64,000 bases of DNA, taken from the NCBI RefSeq assembly GCF_002909485.1, contig NZ_PPXG01000007.1:62001-126000 (forward strand). Direction: 5' to 3'. This DNA is from Stutzerimonas stutzeri. GTDB lineage: Bacteria > Pseudomonadota > Gammaproteobacteria > Pseudomonadales > Pseudomonadaceae. This document shows, in pieces, positions 9,296-19,118 of this stretch (position 1 is its first letter; every line of letters starts with the position of its first letter). A program made the position numbers and the translations under genes. The notes under the pieces were generated by a model. That model was not told the origin of the DNA, searched no databases, and was given only the letters and a program-made list of their open reading frames with translations.

Positions 9296-10042
9296 TCAAT
9301 TGGCACGCCATTCGCCGAGACGTGCGCGCAAGCGCGCAGCACACTGGCTATGCAACTGGCTCACACGCGACTCGCTGACTCCCAGCACCTGACCAATTTC
9401 CTTCAAGTTCAATTCTTCGTCGTAGTACAGCGACAGCACCAGCTTCTCGCGCTCGGGCAGGTTGGAAATGGCATCGGCCAAAGCCTGCTGGAAGCGATCA
9501 TCCTCGAGGTCACGAAAGGGCTCCGGATGGGTACTGGCAGCGTCGTCCTCAAACTCGCCGTGCTCACCCTCCTGCAGCAGATCGTCAAAGCTGAACAGAC
9601 GGCTGCCCAGTGTGTCCCCGAGAATGCCGTAATACTCATCGAGACTTAGCTTAAGTTCGGCCGCAACCTCGTGATCTTTAGCGTCACGTCCAGTTTTCGC
9701 CTCAATAGCACGGATAGCTTCGCTGACCATGCGCGAATTTCGGTGTACCGAGCGCGGCGCCCAGTCCCCCTTTCGTACTTCGTCGAGCATGGTGCCGCGA
9801 ATGCGAATGCCCGCATACGTTTCAAAACTGGCACCTTTGCCGGCGTCGTATTTCTTCGCTGCCTCCAGCAGTCCGATCATTCCGGCCTGAATGAGATCAT
9901 CCACTTGCACGCTGGCAGGCAGACGCGCCAATAGGTGGTAGGCGATTCGCTTGACCAATGGGGCGTATTGATCAATTAGGCGGTACTGAGCATCCTTTGC
10001 CTGAGCCTTGCTGTAATACATAGCGGTTCCGGCACCTGTCAT
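9296..10042 (-). CDS. fliA: Flagellar sigma factor FliA (sigma-28)
   Basis: A 248-residue sigma-70-family factor that transcribes late flagellar genes. Region 2 includes PLVKRIAYHLLARLPASVQVDDLIQAGMIG; region 4 includes REKLVLSLYYDEELNLKEIG and ESRVSQLHSQ. The start chosen (MTGAGTAMYYSK) overlaps the fleN stop by 4 bp (ATGA), arguing for translational coupling; MYYSK, seven codons on, is an alternative. The gene sits between fleN and cheY as in other Pseudomonas. Confidence 0.95.
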   Translation of the reverse strand: MTGAGTAMYYSKAQAKDAQYRLIDQYAPLVKRIAYHLLARLPASVQVDDLIQAGMIGLLEAAKKYDAGKGASFETYAGIRIRGTMLDEVRKGDWAPRSVHRNSRMVSEAIRAIEAKTGRDAKDHEVAAELKLSLDEYYGILGDTLGSRLFSFDDLLQEGEHGEFEDDAASTHPEPFRDLEDDRFQQALADAISNLPEREKLVLSLYYDEELNLKEIGQVLGVSESRVSQLHSQCAARLRARLGEWRAN

Positions 10043-10866
10043 TCGTGGCTCTGTGAAGCGGGCGTGATGAGACGCTCTACGAAGAATTCGAGGTGGCCGC
10101 GCGGTGTCGCGGGCAGCGGCCAGGTGTCGACCTTCTGCGCGATGGCCTTGAAGGCCAGCGCACATTTCGAACGTGGGTAAGCCTCATAAACAGCTCGCTG
10201 CTTCTGTACCGCCTTGCGCACGGTCTCGTCATACGGCACGGCGCCTACATACTGCAGCGCCACATCGAGAAACCGCTCGGTAACCTTAGTCAGTTTAGCG
10301 AACAGGTTGCGGCCTTCCTGTGGCGCGTGCGCCATGTTGGCTAGCACGCGGAAACGGCTGATGCCGTAGTCGCGGTTCAGCAATTTGATAAGAGCATAGG
10401 CGTCAGTGATGGAAGTGGGCTCATCGGTAACGACCAGCAACACCTCCTGCGCTGCGCGTACGAAGCTGACCACCGAATCGCCTATGCCAGCCGCGGTATC
10501 GATGATCAATACGTCGAGTTCGTCGCCGAGATCGCTGAATGCCTGGATCAGGCCGGCGTGCTGCAGAGACGAGAGCTGGACCATGCTCTGCGTGCCGGAC
10601 GCTGCCGGCACGACGCGAATGCCACCGGGCCCCTGGATCAGCACGTCGCGCAGATCGCACTCACCAGCAATCACGTCGGCAAGGGTGCGCTTGGTGGTAA
10701 GACCCAGCAGCACGTCAACGTTGGCCAATCCCAAGTCGGCATCGAGCAACACTACACGCCGACCGAGATCGGCCAGTGCCAGAGACAGATTGACCGACAC
10801 GTTGGTCTTGCCGACGCCACCCTTGCCGCCGGTCACCGCAATCACCTGTACGGGATGCTTACCCAT
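10039..10866 (-). CDS. fleN: Flagellar number regulator FleN (FlhG/MinD-like ATPase)
   Basis: A 275-residue MinD/ParA-type ATPase starting MGKHPVQVIAVTGGKGGVGKTN. The deviant Walker A GGKGGVGKT is at the N-terminus; VVLLDADLGLANVDVLLG and VLIIDTAAGIGDSV follow. In Pseudomonas, FleN antagonises the activator FleQ to keep flagella at one per pole. It lies directly downstream of flhF (91-bp gap) and overlaps fliA by 4 bp. A longer in-frame reading upstream was discarded because the family starts at this Met. Confidence 0.94.
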   Translation of the reverse strand: MGKHPVQVIAVTGGKGGVGKTNVSVNLSLALADLGRRVVLLDADLGLANVDVLLGLTTKRTLADVIAGECDLRDVLIQGPGGIRVVPAASGTQSMVQLSSLQHAGLIQAFSDLGDELDVLIIDTAAGIGDSVVSFVRAAQEVLLVVTDEPTSITDAYALIKLLNRDYGISRFRVLANMAHAPQEGRNLFAKLTKVTERFLDVALQYVGAVPYDETVRKAVQKQRAVYEAYPRSKCALAFKAIAQKVDTWPLPATPRGHLEFFVERLITPASQSHE

Positions 10867-10957
10867 GTTCACACGCCTATATCTTGCTGGGGCCATACGG
10901 CCGGCGATGCGCCCGCATGGCGCGCATCTGATTCATTCAGGAACCGCTGTCGCATCA

Positions 10958-12250
10958 TCATCCGGCCCGCCGTGAGGAGCCGTTGTACAAACCGGCGAAC
11001 ATATCGGCCATGGTTTCCTCGCTCGGTTCCTCACCGGTTTGCAAACTCACGGCGCGACTGACCAGTTGATGATTGCGCGGCAGGTGCAGATCGTCCGGGA
11101 TCCGAGGCCCATCCGCGAGGTAGGCTATCGGCAAGTGCTGGCTGATTGTGAGGCCAAGCACATCACCAAGGCTGCCCGCCTCGTCCAGTTTGGTCAGGAT
11201 ACAACCAGCCAAGCCGCAGCGACGATAGTTGTGCCACGCCGCCTTCAACACCTGACTCTGACTGGTTGCCGCCAGCACCAGATAGTTCTTCGATTTCACC
11301 CCCCGATCAGACAACGCATCGAGCTGCATACGCAGGGTCGGGTCGTTTGCCGGAAGGCCCGCCGTATCGATAAGGATCACGCGCTTTCGCGCCAATGGCG
11401 CCAGCGTCTTGACCAGCGACTGGCTTGGATCGATCTGCAGTACCGGCACATCAAGGATGCGCCCGAGAGTCTTGAGCTGCTCCTGCGCGCCGATGCGATA
11501 ATTGTCCATGCTTACCAGCGCGATGTTCTGCGCACCGTACTTCAACACGTAGCGGGCCGCCAGCTTGGCCAGGGTCGTGGTCTTGCCGACGCCGGCCGGA
11601 CCAACAAGCGCAATTACGCCACCCTCTTCCAGCGGTTCGTTCTTCGTGACCTTGATCGCCTGAGCCAGGTGCGCCAGCACCATGCGCCAAGCCTGGCGGG
11701 GCTCGTTGATCCCTGCAACCTTTTCCAGAAGGCTACGCGAGAGTTCAGCCGGCAGCCCCATGCGCTGCAGACGGCGCCAAAGGCCAGCCTGCTGCGGACG
11801 GCGACTCTGCTCCTGCCCCCAGGCAATCGAACCGAGCTGTACTTCGATCAGCTCGCGCAGGCCGTGCAACTCAGAATACATGGCCTCGATTGCACGTGCG
11901 TCGACCGAAGCAGTAGGCGCGGCGACAGGTTCGGCTTGTGGCTTGCTTGTCACCGCGGCCGGCTTCTCGTCAACCAGTTGACGATCCTGCATTTTCGCGC
12001 GAGGTGCTGTACTCAGCTCTGCATGCGCATTGGCAAGGCGCGCCTGCGTCTTGCGCAACTCGGCTTCCAGCGCCGGATTGGGCTTGGTCGCTGCGGGAGC
12101 GGACTGCATCGGGTAGTCGAGCACTGCGGTCAGCTCGACGCCACCGGCCACCCGGCGATTGCCGATGATCACGGCATCGGCGCCCAGCTCGTCACGCACC
12201 ATTTTCATGGCGATGCGCATATCGGCAGCGAAGAAACGTTTGACCTGCAT
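10958..12250 (-). CDS. flhF: Flagellar placement GTPase FlhF
   Basis: A 430-residue SRP-type GTPase that sets polar flagellar position. It begins with the B domain (MQVKRFFAADMRIAMKMVRDE) followed by a low-complexity linker (about 50-120), then the NG domain with P-loop GPAGVGKTT (217-225), VSMDNYRIGAQEQL, VILIDTAG and LTKLDEAGSLG. It is 16 bp downstream of flhA, so co-transcription from the flhA sigma-54 promoter is likely. Confidence 0.95.
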   Translation of the reverse strand: MQVKRFFAADMRIAMKMVRDELGADAVIIGNRRVAGGVELTAVLDYPMQSAPAATKPNPALEAELRKTQARLANAHAELSTAPRAKMQDRQLVDEKPAAVTSKPQAEPVAAPTASVDARAIEAMYSELHGLRELIEVQLGSIAWGQEQSRRPQQAGLWRRLQRMGLPAELSRSLLEKVAGINEPRQAWRMVLAHLAQAIKVTKNEPLEEGGVIALVGPAGVGKTTTLAKLAARYVLKYGAQNIALVSMDNYRIGAQEQLKTLGRILDVPVLQIDPSQSLVKTLAPLARKRVILIDTAGLPANDPTLRMQLDALSDRGVKSKNYLVLAATSQSQVLKAAWHNYRRCGLAGCILTKLDEAGSLGDVLGLTISQHLPIAYLADGPRIPDDLHLPRNHQLVSRAVSLQTGEEPSEETMADMFAGLYNGSSRRAG

Positions 12251-12266
12251 GGCCTTCTACCCTCGG

Positions 12267-14387
12267 TTAATTCTGACCCACCGTCGAGACGATGGTGACT
12301 TGCTTGTTGTCCGGTATTTCCTGGTAGGCCAGAACATGAATGTTCGGTACCGCCAGCCGCGCGAACCTCGACAGCATCGCCCGAACCGGGCCGGCTACCA
12401 GCAGCACTGCCGGTTTACCGAGCATTTCTTGACGCTGTGCTGCATCTACCAAAGACCTTTGCAACTTTTCGGCCATTCCTGGCTCCAGCAGAATTCCGTC
12501 TTCGGAGCCCTGACCAGCCTTCTGCAAGCTATTGAGCAAGATCTGTTCCAACCTAGGTTCCAGCGTGATCACAGGCAGCTCCGGCTCTAGTCCCACAACG
12601 TTTTGCACGATTGCCCGGGACAGCGCGACCCGCACAGCTGCGACCATTGCGGCGGGATCTTGACTCTTGGCAGCCGCATTCGCGATGGCTTCAGCGATGG
12701 TGCGGATGTCGCGCACTGGAACCTGCTCCTGCAGCAACGCCTGAAGCACCTTGAGCAGGGTCGAGAGCGAGACCATACCCGGCACCAGCTCCTCGGCCAG
12801 CTTCGGCGAGCTCTTGGCCAGCAACTGCAGCAGTTGCTGTACCTCCTCATGGCCTAGCAACTCGTGCGCATGCTTGTGCAGCACCTGATTGAGATGCGTG
12901 GCGACCACCGTACTGGCGTCTACCACTGTGTAACCCAGTGACTGCGCCTGATCGCGCTGGCTTGCCTCTATCCAGACAGCTTCCAGGCCAAAGGCCGGGT
13001 CCCTGGCGGCTATGCCGTTTAGGGGGCCGAACACCTGCCCCGGATTGATCGCCAACTCGCGATCCGGATAGACCTCGGCCTCGGCCAGGCTCACTCCCAT
13101 CAGCGTCAATCGATAGGCGTTGGGTAGCAGATCGAGATTGTCGCGAATGTGCACCGAGGGCATGAGGAAACCCAGATCCTGGGATAGTTTCTTGCGTACG
13201 CCCTTGATTCGCGCCAGCAGCTGGCCGCCCTGGTTACGATCCACCAGCGGAATCAGGCGATAGCCGACTTCAAGACCCACCATATCGACGGGCGTCACAT
13301 CATCCCAGCCCAACTCCTTGGTTTCCGCTGTCCGCTGAGCAGGAAGCAGTTCCTGCTGTTTCTGCACTTCCTGCTCGGCCTTCTTCACGACCTGCTTCTG
13401 CCGATGCCAGATCCAGTAGGCACCTGCTGCGGCTACAACGCCAAGGCCGAGAAAGGAGGTATGCGGCATGCCAGGCACGAGGCCCATGGCGATCATGATG
13501 CCAGCCGCTACGGCCAACGCCTTGGGCGATGCGAACATCTGCCGGTTGACCTGCTGGCCCATATCTTCGGAGCTGGTGACACGGGTCACCATGATCGCTG
13601 CAGCAGTCGATAGCAGCAGCGACGGGATCTGCGCGACGAGACCGTCACCGATGGTCAGCAGCGCATACACCTGGCCGGCTTCACTGAAGCTCATGCCGTG
13701 TTGCGCCATGCCAATGCCGACGCCACCAATGAGGTTGATGAAAAGGATCAGCAAGCCGGCAATGGCGTCACCGCGAACGAACTTACTCGCACCGTCCATC
13801 GAACCGTAGAAGTCTGCCTCGGAGGCGACTTCAACGCGCCGCAGCTTGGCTTCGGACTGGTCGATCAGACCTGCGTTAAGATCGGCATCGATCGCCATCT
13901 GCTTGCCGGGCATGGCGTCGAGCGTGAAGCGAGCGCTGACTTCCGAGATTCGCCCGGCACCCTTGGTTACCACGACGAAGTTGATGATCATCAGGATCGC
14001 GAACACGACGATACCGACGACGTAGTTGCCGCCAATCACCACATTACCGAAGGCCTCGATCACATGGCCGGCAGCAGAGCCGCCTTCGTGACCATTGATC
14101 AGCACCACGCGCGTCGACGCAACGTTCAGCGCCAGACGCATCAGTGTGGCGACCAGCAGAATCGTCGGAAAAACCGCGAAATCAAGCGGTCGCAGCGCGT
14201 AGACGCTGACCAGCAGCACGACGATCGACAAGGCAATGTTGAAGGTAAACAGCAGATCCAGAAGGAACGGCGGTACCGACAGCATCATCATGCCCATCAT
14301 CACGAGCAAAAGCAGCGGCACGCCGAGGTTGCCGCGACCGGCGCCCGTCAGGCCATTGCGAATATTGATGAGTTGCGTGCGATCCAC
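12267..14387 (-). CDS. flhA: Flagellar export gate protein FlhA
   Basis: A 706-residue inner-membrane component of the type III flagellar export gate. The N-terminal half carries about eight transmembrane segments and the conserved cytoplasmic loop (RISEVSARFTLDAMPGKQMAIDADL). The C-terminal half is the cytosolic domain that receives export chaperones, ending ..VTIVSTVGQN. The start ATG lies about 48 bp from the predicted transcription start of a sigma-54 promoter. It leads the flhA-flhF-fleN-fliA series. Confidence 0.96.
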   Translation of the reverse strand: MDRTQLINIRNGLTGAGRGNLGVPLLLLVMMGMMMLSVPPFLLDLLFTFNIALSIVVLLVSVYALRPLDFAVFPTILLVATLMRLALNVASTRVVLINGHEGGSAAGHVIEAFGNVVIGGNYVVGIVVFAILMIINFVVVTKGAGRISEVSARFTLDAMPGKQMAIDADLNAGLIDQSEAKLRRVEVASEADFYGSMDGASKFVRGDAIAGLLILFINLIGGVGIGMAQHGMSFSEAGQVYALLTIGDGLVAQIPSLLLSTAAAIMVTRVTSSEDMGQQVNRQMFASPKALAVAAGIMIAMGLVPGMPHTSFLGLGVVAAAGAYWIWHRQKQVVKKAEQEVQKQQELLPAQRTAETKELGWDDVTPVDMVGLEVGYRLIPLVDRNQGGQLLARIKGVRKKLSQDLGFLMPSVHIRDNLDLLPNAYRLTLMGVSLAEAEVYPDRELAINPGQVFGPLNGIAARDPAFGLEAVWIEASQRDQAQSLGYTVVDASTVVATHLNQVLHKHAHELLGHEEVQQLLQLLAKSSPKLAEELVPGMVSLSTLLKVLQALLQEQVPVRDIRTIAEAIANAAAKSQDPAAMVAAVRVALSRAIVQNVVGLEPELPVITLEPRLEQILLNSLQKAGQGSEDGILLEPGMAEKLQRSLVDAAQRQEMLGKPAVLLVAGPVRAMLSRFARLAVPNIHVLAYQEIPDNKQVTIVSTVGQN

Positions 14388-14445
14388 ATAGACCCCGGGA
14401 ATACAGAACGAAATCTTGACGCGAAATGCGCCCTGACCGAGCTAT

Positions 14446-14461
14446 AGCAAGAAGGGGTCCA
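14446..14461 (-). promoter_or_regulatory. Sigma-54 promoter of flhA
   Basis: On the minus strand this reads TGGACCCCTTCTTGCT, with GG and GC placed exactly 12 bases apart as in the RpoN consensus TGGCACGNNNNTTGCW; the -12 half is perfect and the -24 half has three changes. The transcription start would fall near 14435, about 48 bases before the flhA ATG. In P. aeruginosa flhA is FleQ/RpoN-dependent, which agrees. Confidence 0.75.
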
Positions 14462-14612
14462 ACTTTTTCAGCCCACGGCAGCGCTGGTCGAACGGAATAC
14501 CACCACCATCCGGAAGCACAGCAAGGCCGAGCCGTCGAACGCGACCGGATACAGACAGTCACAACTGCTATCGGCAACACTCCGTTGCCGTTTTGTGCGA
14601 AAGGAGCATCAG

Positions 14613-15134
14613 ATGAAACTGTGGATCATCGCCGCGCTTGCAGGCTGCACCGCCCTCGCCGCCCAGGCCGAAACCTTGAGCGTCAAGGTAAACACCGTCA
14701 CCGCTCAAGGCATTGGCGAATCGGTGGGCAACGTGAAGGTTGAGAGCAACGAGTACGGCCTGGTATTCCGCCCCGAACTGACCGGCCTGCAACCCGGCGT
14801 TCACGGATTCCACATTCACGCCAAGGGCAGCTGCCAGCCGGCGGATATAGATGGAAAAACAACCGCGGCAGGCGCTGCTGGCGGCCACTGGGACCCCAAA
14901 AACACCGGCAAGCATGGCGAGCCTTGGGGCGACGGACATCTGGGTGATCTGCCCGCCCTGTACGTCGACAGCGAAGGCAAAGCCAGCCAGCCGGTATTGG
15001 CGCCTCGCTTGAAGAGCCTAGGGGATATCAAGGGCCTGGCATTGATGATTCACCAGGGTGGCGACAACCACTCGGATCATCCGCAGCCTTTGGGTGGTGG
15101 CGGTGCGCGCGTAGCCTGCGGCGTCATCGAGTAA
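14613..15134 (+). CDS. sodC: Periplasmic Cu/Zn superoxide dismutase
   Basis: A 173-residue SodC that converts superoxide to peroxide in the periplasm. A signal peptide ([19 protein letters not shown]) precedes the mature protein. Metal ligands are visible in [32 protein letters not shown] and [11 protein letters not shown]. The start ATG has AAGGAG seven bases upstream; a GTG six codons earlier is rejected. It is the only plus-strand gene in the first 30 kb and separates flhA from flhB. A GC-rich inverted repeat just after the stop (about 15149-15172) may end its transcript. Confidence 0.95.
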   Translation: MKLWIIAALAGCTALAAQAETLSVKVNTVTAQGIGESVGNVKVESNEYGLVFRPELTGLQPGVHGFHIHAKGSCQPADIDGKTTAAGAAGGHWDPKNTGKHGEPWGDGHLGDLPALYVDSEGKASQPVLAPRLKSLGDIKGLALMIHQGGDNHSDHPQPLGGGGARVACGVIE

Positions 15135-15180
15135 CGGAACGGGGACGCGGCGGCGGCCGCACGATCGCCGCCCGACTTTG

Positions 15181-16317
15181 CTACTCGTCTCTGCGCAGAT
15201 CCGGCGGGATAGGCAGATTGGCCAGCGGGTCTGGCCTTCTTCCCTTACCGCCGCGGTATTGACGCAGTTGATAGACGTACGCCAGCACCTGGGCGACGGC
15301 CAAGTACAAACCTGCGGGAATCTCCTGATCGATCTCGGTCGAGTAGTACACCGACCGCGCCAACGCGGGCGATTCCAATACCGTAACCTTGTGCTCTTGT
15401 GCGATCTCGCGAATCTTCAGCGCCACGAAGTCACCGCCCTTGGCGACCAGCATCGGCGCCCCGCCCCTGGCCGCATCGTATTTGAGCGCGACGGCAAAGT
15501 GCGTCGGGTTGGTGATAACCACGTCCGCCTCAGGTACGGCCTGCATCATGCGCCGCTGCGCAGCATCGCGCTGCAACTGGCGAATACGCGATTTGACCTC
15601 CGGCTTGCCTTCGGAGTCTTTGTATTCGTCCCTGACCTCCTGCTTGGTCATCATCAGCTTCTGCTTGTTATCCCAAAGCTGGAACGGCACATCCACCGCG
15701 GCGATCAGGATCAGTCCGCAAGCCATCCACAAAGCACACCAGCCAACGATTTCGGCGCTGTGCATGATGGCCAAATCCAGCGGCTGCTTGGCAATCGACA
15801 GCAGATCGTCCTGATACGCCGAGAGCACCAGTAGCGCAACACTGAGCACGACCAGAAACTTTCCCAGCGCTTTGAGCAGTTCGACCAGAGCCTTGGTGGA
15901 GAACATGCGCTTGAGTCCGGCCGCCGGGTTCATTCGGCTGACCTTCGGCGCCATGGCTTTGCCCGAGAACAGCCAGCCACCCAACGAAACAGGACCGACG
16001 ATCGAGGCAATCAGCAGCGCAATGAGCAGCGGCATGATTGCTTCCAATGCCATCAGGCCATTACTCATGAGCAACCGCACCATGGACCCTTCATCGAGCA
16101 CGGTTTCCCGACTCAGCTCAAAGGTGCCTTGCATCATCGCCATCAGGGTCTGCGCCAAACTCCCACCGGACGCCAGCAAGCCACCGATGCCGCCCAGCGT
16201 GACGGCTACCGTGCTGAGCTCACGCGAGCGCGCCAGCTGCCCTTTTTCACGGGATTCGCGCAGGCGTTTATCTGTGGGTTCCTCGCTTTTGTCCGCACCG
16301 CTTTCGCTTTCAGCCAC
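15181..16317 (-). CDS. flhB: Flagellar export switch protein FlhB
   Basis: A 378-residue export gate protein with an N-terminal membrane domain (four hydrophobic segments between about 30 and 215) and a cytoplasmic domain that self-cleaves at N270-P271-T272-H273. Cleavage switches export from rod/hook to filament substrates, in response to FliK. The N-terminal DKSEEPTDKRLRESREKGQ stretch is typical. It is the last gene of the fliL-flhB unit, 27 bp after fliR. Confidence 0.96.
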   Translation of the reverse strand: MAESESGADKSEEPTDKRLRESREKGQLARSRELSTVAVTLGGIGGLLASGGSLAQTLMAMMQGTFELSRETVLDEGSMVRLLMSNGLMALEAIMPLLIALLIASIVGPVSLGGWLFSGKAMAPKVSRMNPAAGLKRMFSTKALVELLKALGKFLVVLSVALLVLSAYQDDLLSIAKQPLDLAIMHSAEIVGWCALWMACGLILIAAVDVPFQLWDNKQKLMMTKQEVRDEYKDSEGKPEVKSRIRQLQRDAAQRRMMQAVPEADVVITNPTHFAVALKYDAARGGAPMLVAKGGDFVALKIREIAQEHKVTVLESPALARSVYYSTEIDQEIPAGLYLAVAQVLAYVYQLRQYRGGKGRRPDPLANLPIPPDLRRDE

Positions 16318-16344
16318 TGCGGGCCTCCTGCTTGATCAAGGACA

Positions 16345-17121
16345 TCAACGTGCGCCGGCCAACTCGCGCAGCATCATCAACGCTTCGCTGACGAATATCT
16401 GATATTGCGCAAAGATATCGGCCATGCCGACCCAGACGATGATCAAGCCGAGCACCAGCGTCAGCGGGAAGCCGATCGAAAAAATATTGAGCTGCGGTGC
16501 AGCGCGAGTCATCAAGCCGAATGCCAGATTCACCACCAGCAGCGCGGTGATAGCAGGCAGTACCAATAGCAGGCCGGCGCCGAGGACCCAACCAAGTTTA
16601 CCGGCCACATCCCACATATGGTTGGTCGACAGTCCGCCGCCCACCGGCAAGGTAACGAAACTCTCGGCGAGAATTTCCAGCACCACCAGATGGCCATTGA
16701 CCGAAAGGAACAACAGAACCACTAGCATATTGAAGAACTGGCCGATCACCGGCACGGAGACGCCATTGGCCGGATCGACCATCGAGGCGAAACCAAGCCC
16801 CATTTGCATCGCCAGCATCTGCCCTGAAACGATGAAAACGTGAAAAAACAGTTGCAGGACGAACCCGAGCATCACGCCGATCAACAATTGTTCAGCGATC
16901 AACAGCAACGATGCCAGGCTCAGTGACTCAACCACCGGCATTGCCGGCAGCGTCGGCACCAACACCACCGTAATGGCCAGCGCCAGATAAAGGCGAACAC
17001 GCATCGGCACCAACTGGGTGCCGATAATCGGCATGCTCATCAGTAAGGCGGCGATGCGAAACAGCGGGAGCAGGAACTGCCCTACCCACCCGCCGATCTG
17101 CGCATTGCTCAGCTCAAGCAC
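16345..17121 (-). CDS. fliR: Flagellar export gate protein FliR
   Basis: A 258-residue, strongly hydrophobic protein with about six transmembrane segments, including FRIAALLMSMPIIGTQLVP and GLGFASMVDPANG. The start is a GTG (VLELSNAQIGGW) five bases after the fliQ stop. This matches the family start, and longer in-frame readings would run back into fliQ. It forms the core export channel with FliP and FliQ. Confidence 0.94.
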   Translation of the reverse strand: MLELSNAQIGGWVGQFLLPLFRIAALLMSMPIIGTQLVPMRVRLYLALAITVVLVPTLPAMPVVESLSLASLLLIAEQLLIGVMLGFVLQLFFHVFIVSGQMLAMQMGLGFASMVDPANGVSVPVIGQFFNMLVVLLFLSVNGHLVVLEILAESFVTLPVGGGLSTNHMWDVAGKLGWVLGAGLLLVLPAITALLVVNLAFGLMTRAAPQLNIFSIGFPLTLVLGLIIVWVGMADIFAQYQIFVSEALMMLRELAGAR

Positions 17122-17126
17122 GCCGG

Positions 17127-17396
17127 CTACCCGATCAACAGCGGAATGTTTTGCACCAGGTTCTGCATGTACTCCATCAGCTCGCGCACCAGCCAAGGCC
17201 CGGCCCAGATCAGTGTCATCAGCATGACTAGCAGGCGCGGCAGAAAACTCAGGGTTTGCTCATTGATCTGTGTGGCCGCCTGAAACATCGCCACCACCAA
17301 GCCGACCAGCAGGCTGGGTACAACCAGCACACCGACTATCATCGCCGTCATCCACAGCGCTTCGCGAAACAGGTCCACCGCTACTTCTGGCGTCAT
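17127..17396 (-). CDS. fliQ: Flagellar export gate protein FliQ
   Basis: An 89-residue protein with two transmembrane helices, MTPEVAVDLFREALWMTAMIVG.. and FLPRLLVMLMTLIWAGPWL, separated by FQAATQINEQTLSF. Size and sequence fit FliQ, which assembles with FliP and FliR into the export channel. It starts 11 bp after fliP. Confidence 0.95.
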   Translation of the reverse strand: MTPEVAVDLFREALWMTAMIVGVLVVPSLLVGLVVAMFQAATQINEQTLSFLPRLLVMLMTLIWAGPWLVRELMEYMQNLVQNIPLLIG

Positions 17397-17407
17397 CTGC
17401 GTGTTTC

Positions 17408-18184
17408 CTAAAGGGTGCCGAAGCTACCGGCCAGAGTGCCGATGATCAGCCCCCAACCGTCCACCAGCACAAACAGCATGATCTTGAACGGTAACGAGAT
17501 GATCAGCGGCGAGAGCATCATCATGCCCATCGCCATCAGCACGCTGGCCACCACCATGTCGATGATCAGGAACGGAATGAATATCATGAAGCCGATCTGG
17601 AACGCGGTCTTCAGCTCCGAAGTGACGAAGGCCGGCACCAGAATAATCATCGGGGCCGCCTCCGGCGAAGCGATGTCGGTGCGCCGCGACAGTCGCACGA
17701 ACAGCTCCAGATCGCTTTCGCGGGTCTGCGCGAGCATGAAGTTCTTCAGTGGCACTTCGGCCCGCGAGATGGCCTCCTGCGCCGGTATCTGCTCGCTCAG
17801 GTAGGGTTGTAGCGCATCCTGATTAATCCGTTCGAACACCGGTGCCATGATGAACAACGTAAGAAACAGGGTCAGGCCAACGAGGATCTGATTCGAAGGC
17901 GTCTGCTGCAGCCCCAGCGCCTGACGCAGGATGGAAAAGACGATGATGATCCGGGTGAAGCTGGTCATCAGCATGACGAATGCAGGGATGAAGCTCAGCG
18001 CCGTCATGATCAGCAGGATCTGCAGGCTGACTGAGTACTCCTGCTGCCCTTCGGCATCCGTGGTCAGGGTAATTGCGGGAATCGATAGCGGATTGTTTCC
18101 CTGAGCCAGGATGCCCGAAGGCTCCTGTGCCATGGCAAGAGGGCTGAGCAGCACCAGCATGGCCACAAGCAAAATGCGCAACAT
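17408..18184 (-). CDS. fliP: Flagellar export gate protein FliP
   Basis: A 258-residue membrane protein with a cleavable signal peptide ([20 protein letters not shown]) and the family blocks [31 protein letters not shown] and [20 protein letters not shown]. The ATG at 18184 overlaps the fliO stop by one base (TGATG), so translation is coupled. Confidence 0.95.
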   Translation of the reverse strand: MLRILLVAMLVLLSPLAMAQEPSGILAQGNNPLSIPAITLTTDAEGQQEYSVSLQILLIMTALSFIPAFVMLMTSFTRIIIVFSILRQALGLQQTPSNQILVGLTLFLTLFIMAPVFERINQDALQPYLSEQIPAQEAISRAEVPLKNFMLAQTRESDLELFVRLSRRTDIASPEAAPMIILVPAFVTSELKTAFQIGFMIFIPFLIIDMVVASVLMAMGMMMLSPLIISLPFKIMLFVLVDGWGLIIGTLAGSFGTL

Positions 18185-18603
18185 CAAGGTCTGTCCTTGT
18201 GGTCCTTGCCAAGCAGCTCCATCAGACGCTGGGCGAATTCGGGGTTGGCTGGCTCGGCATCCGGTAGGTGCACTGGCTCCTGCATGACGTGCAATGGCGT
18301 GATACGCCCGCCACTCAGGCCGATGAGGATCTGCTCACCACCGACCTGGACCAGCACCAATCGCTCACGAGGGCCAAGCGCCTGACTGGAAATCAGCTTG
18401 ATAACCTGGGTGCCACGCGGATTCATCTGCTGCACTCGGCGCAACAGCCATGCCAGCAGGAAGATGAACCCGATCACCAGCAAAAGGCCGAACAGCAGCT
18501 TGCCCAGCTGCGCGCCCATGCCGGTACTGCTCATGCTCGCCGCCGGTTCCGCTGCCATGGCAGGCAGAACCAGCAGCGCGATCAGAAACGCAAGGGCCCG
18601 CAT
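18184..18603 (-). CDS. fliO: Flagellar assembly protein FliO
   Basis: A 139-residue protein with an N-terminal signal-like segment ([20 protein letters not shown]), one strong transmembrane helix ([21 protein letters not shown]) and a cytoplasmic domain with [25 protein letters not shown]. It helps assemble the FliP ring. The start ATG lies one base after the fliN stop (TGACATG). Confidence 0.92.
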   Translation of the reverse strand: MRALAFLIALLVLPAMAAEPAASMSSTGMGAQLGKLLFGLLLVIGFIFLLAWLLRRVQQMNPRGTQVIKLISSQALGPRERLVLVQVGGEQILIGLSGGRITPLHVMQEPVHLPDAEPANPEFAQRLMELLGKDHKDRP

Positions 18604-18604
18604 G

Positions 18605-19078
18605 TCAACGCAACTTCTTGATGCGTTCGGTCGGGCTGATGACATCAGTCAGCCGGATACCGAACTTCTCGTTTACCACCACCACTTCGCCATGGGCGAT
18701 CAGCGTGCCATTGACCAGCACATCCAGCGGCTCGCCGGCTAGGCGATCAAGCTCCACCACCGACCCCTGATTGAGCTGCAGCAGGTTGCGGATGCTGATC
18801 TCGGTACTGCCGACCTCCATGGAAATGGACACGGGAATATCGAGAATCACGTCCAGGTTCGGACCATCGAGCCCCATCTGCACGCCAGTAGATTTCGGCG
18901 CGCTGGCAAAATCTTCCAGTGGTGCACGCGGCGGCGCCGGTGGCGCTGCCGCGGGCCCCTGACTCAGCAATGCGTCGATGTCGTCCTGGCTGGCATCACC
19001 CGCCTCGGCCAGGGCTGCTGCCCATTCATCGGCAAGCGCCTGTTCCTCGGGAGATGAGTTGTCTTGTTCGTCTGCCAT
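18605..19078 (-). CDS. fliN: Flagellar motor switch protein FliN
   Basis: A 157-residue C-ring protein. The N-terminal half is acidic and contains ASQDDIDALLSQG, resembling the CheY-binding peptide of FliM. The C-terminal SpoA domain covers LDVILDIPVSISMEVGSTEISIRNLLQL to IRLTDVISPTERIKKLR. It starts at MADEQDNSS; a much longer reading would overlap fliM and is rejected. It follows fliM by 40 bp. Confidence 0.95.
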   Translation of the reverse strand: MADEQDNSSPEEQALADEWAAALAEAGDASQDDIDALLSQGPAAAPPAPPRAPLEDFASAPKSTGVQMGLDGPNLDVILDIPVSISMEVGSTEISIRNLLQLNQGSVVELDRLAGEPLDVLVNGTLIAHGEVVVVNEKFGIRLTDVISPTERIKKLR

Positions 19079-19118
19079 CGCTAGTCCTCGAACGGCTCGA
19101 ATTGAGTAAAGGGCTGGT

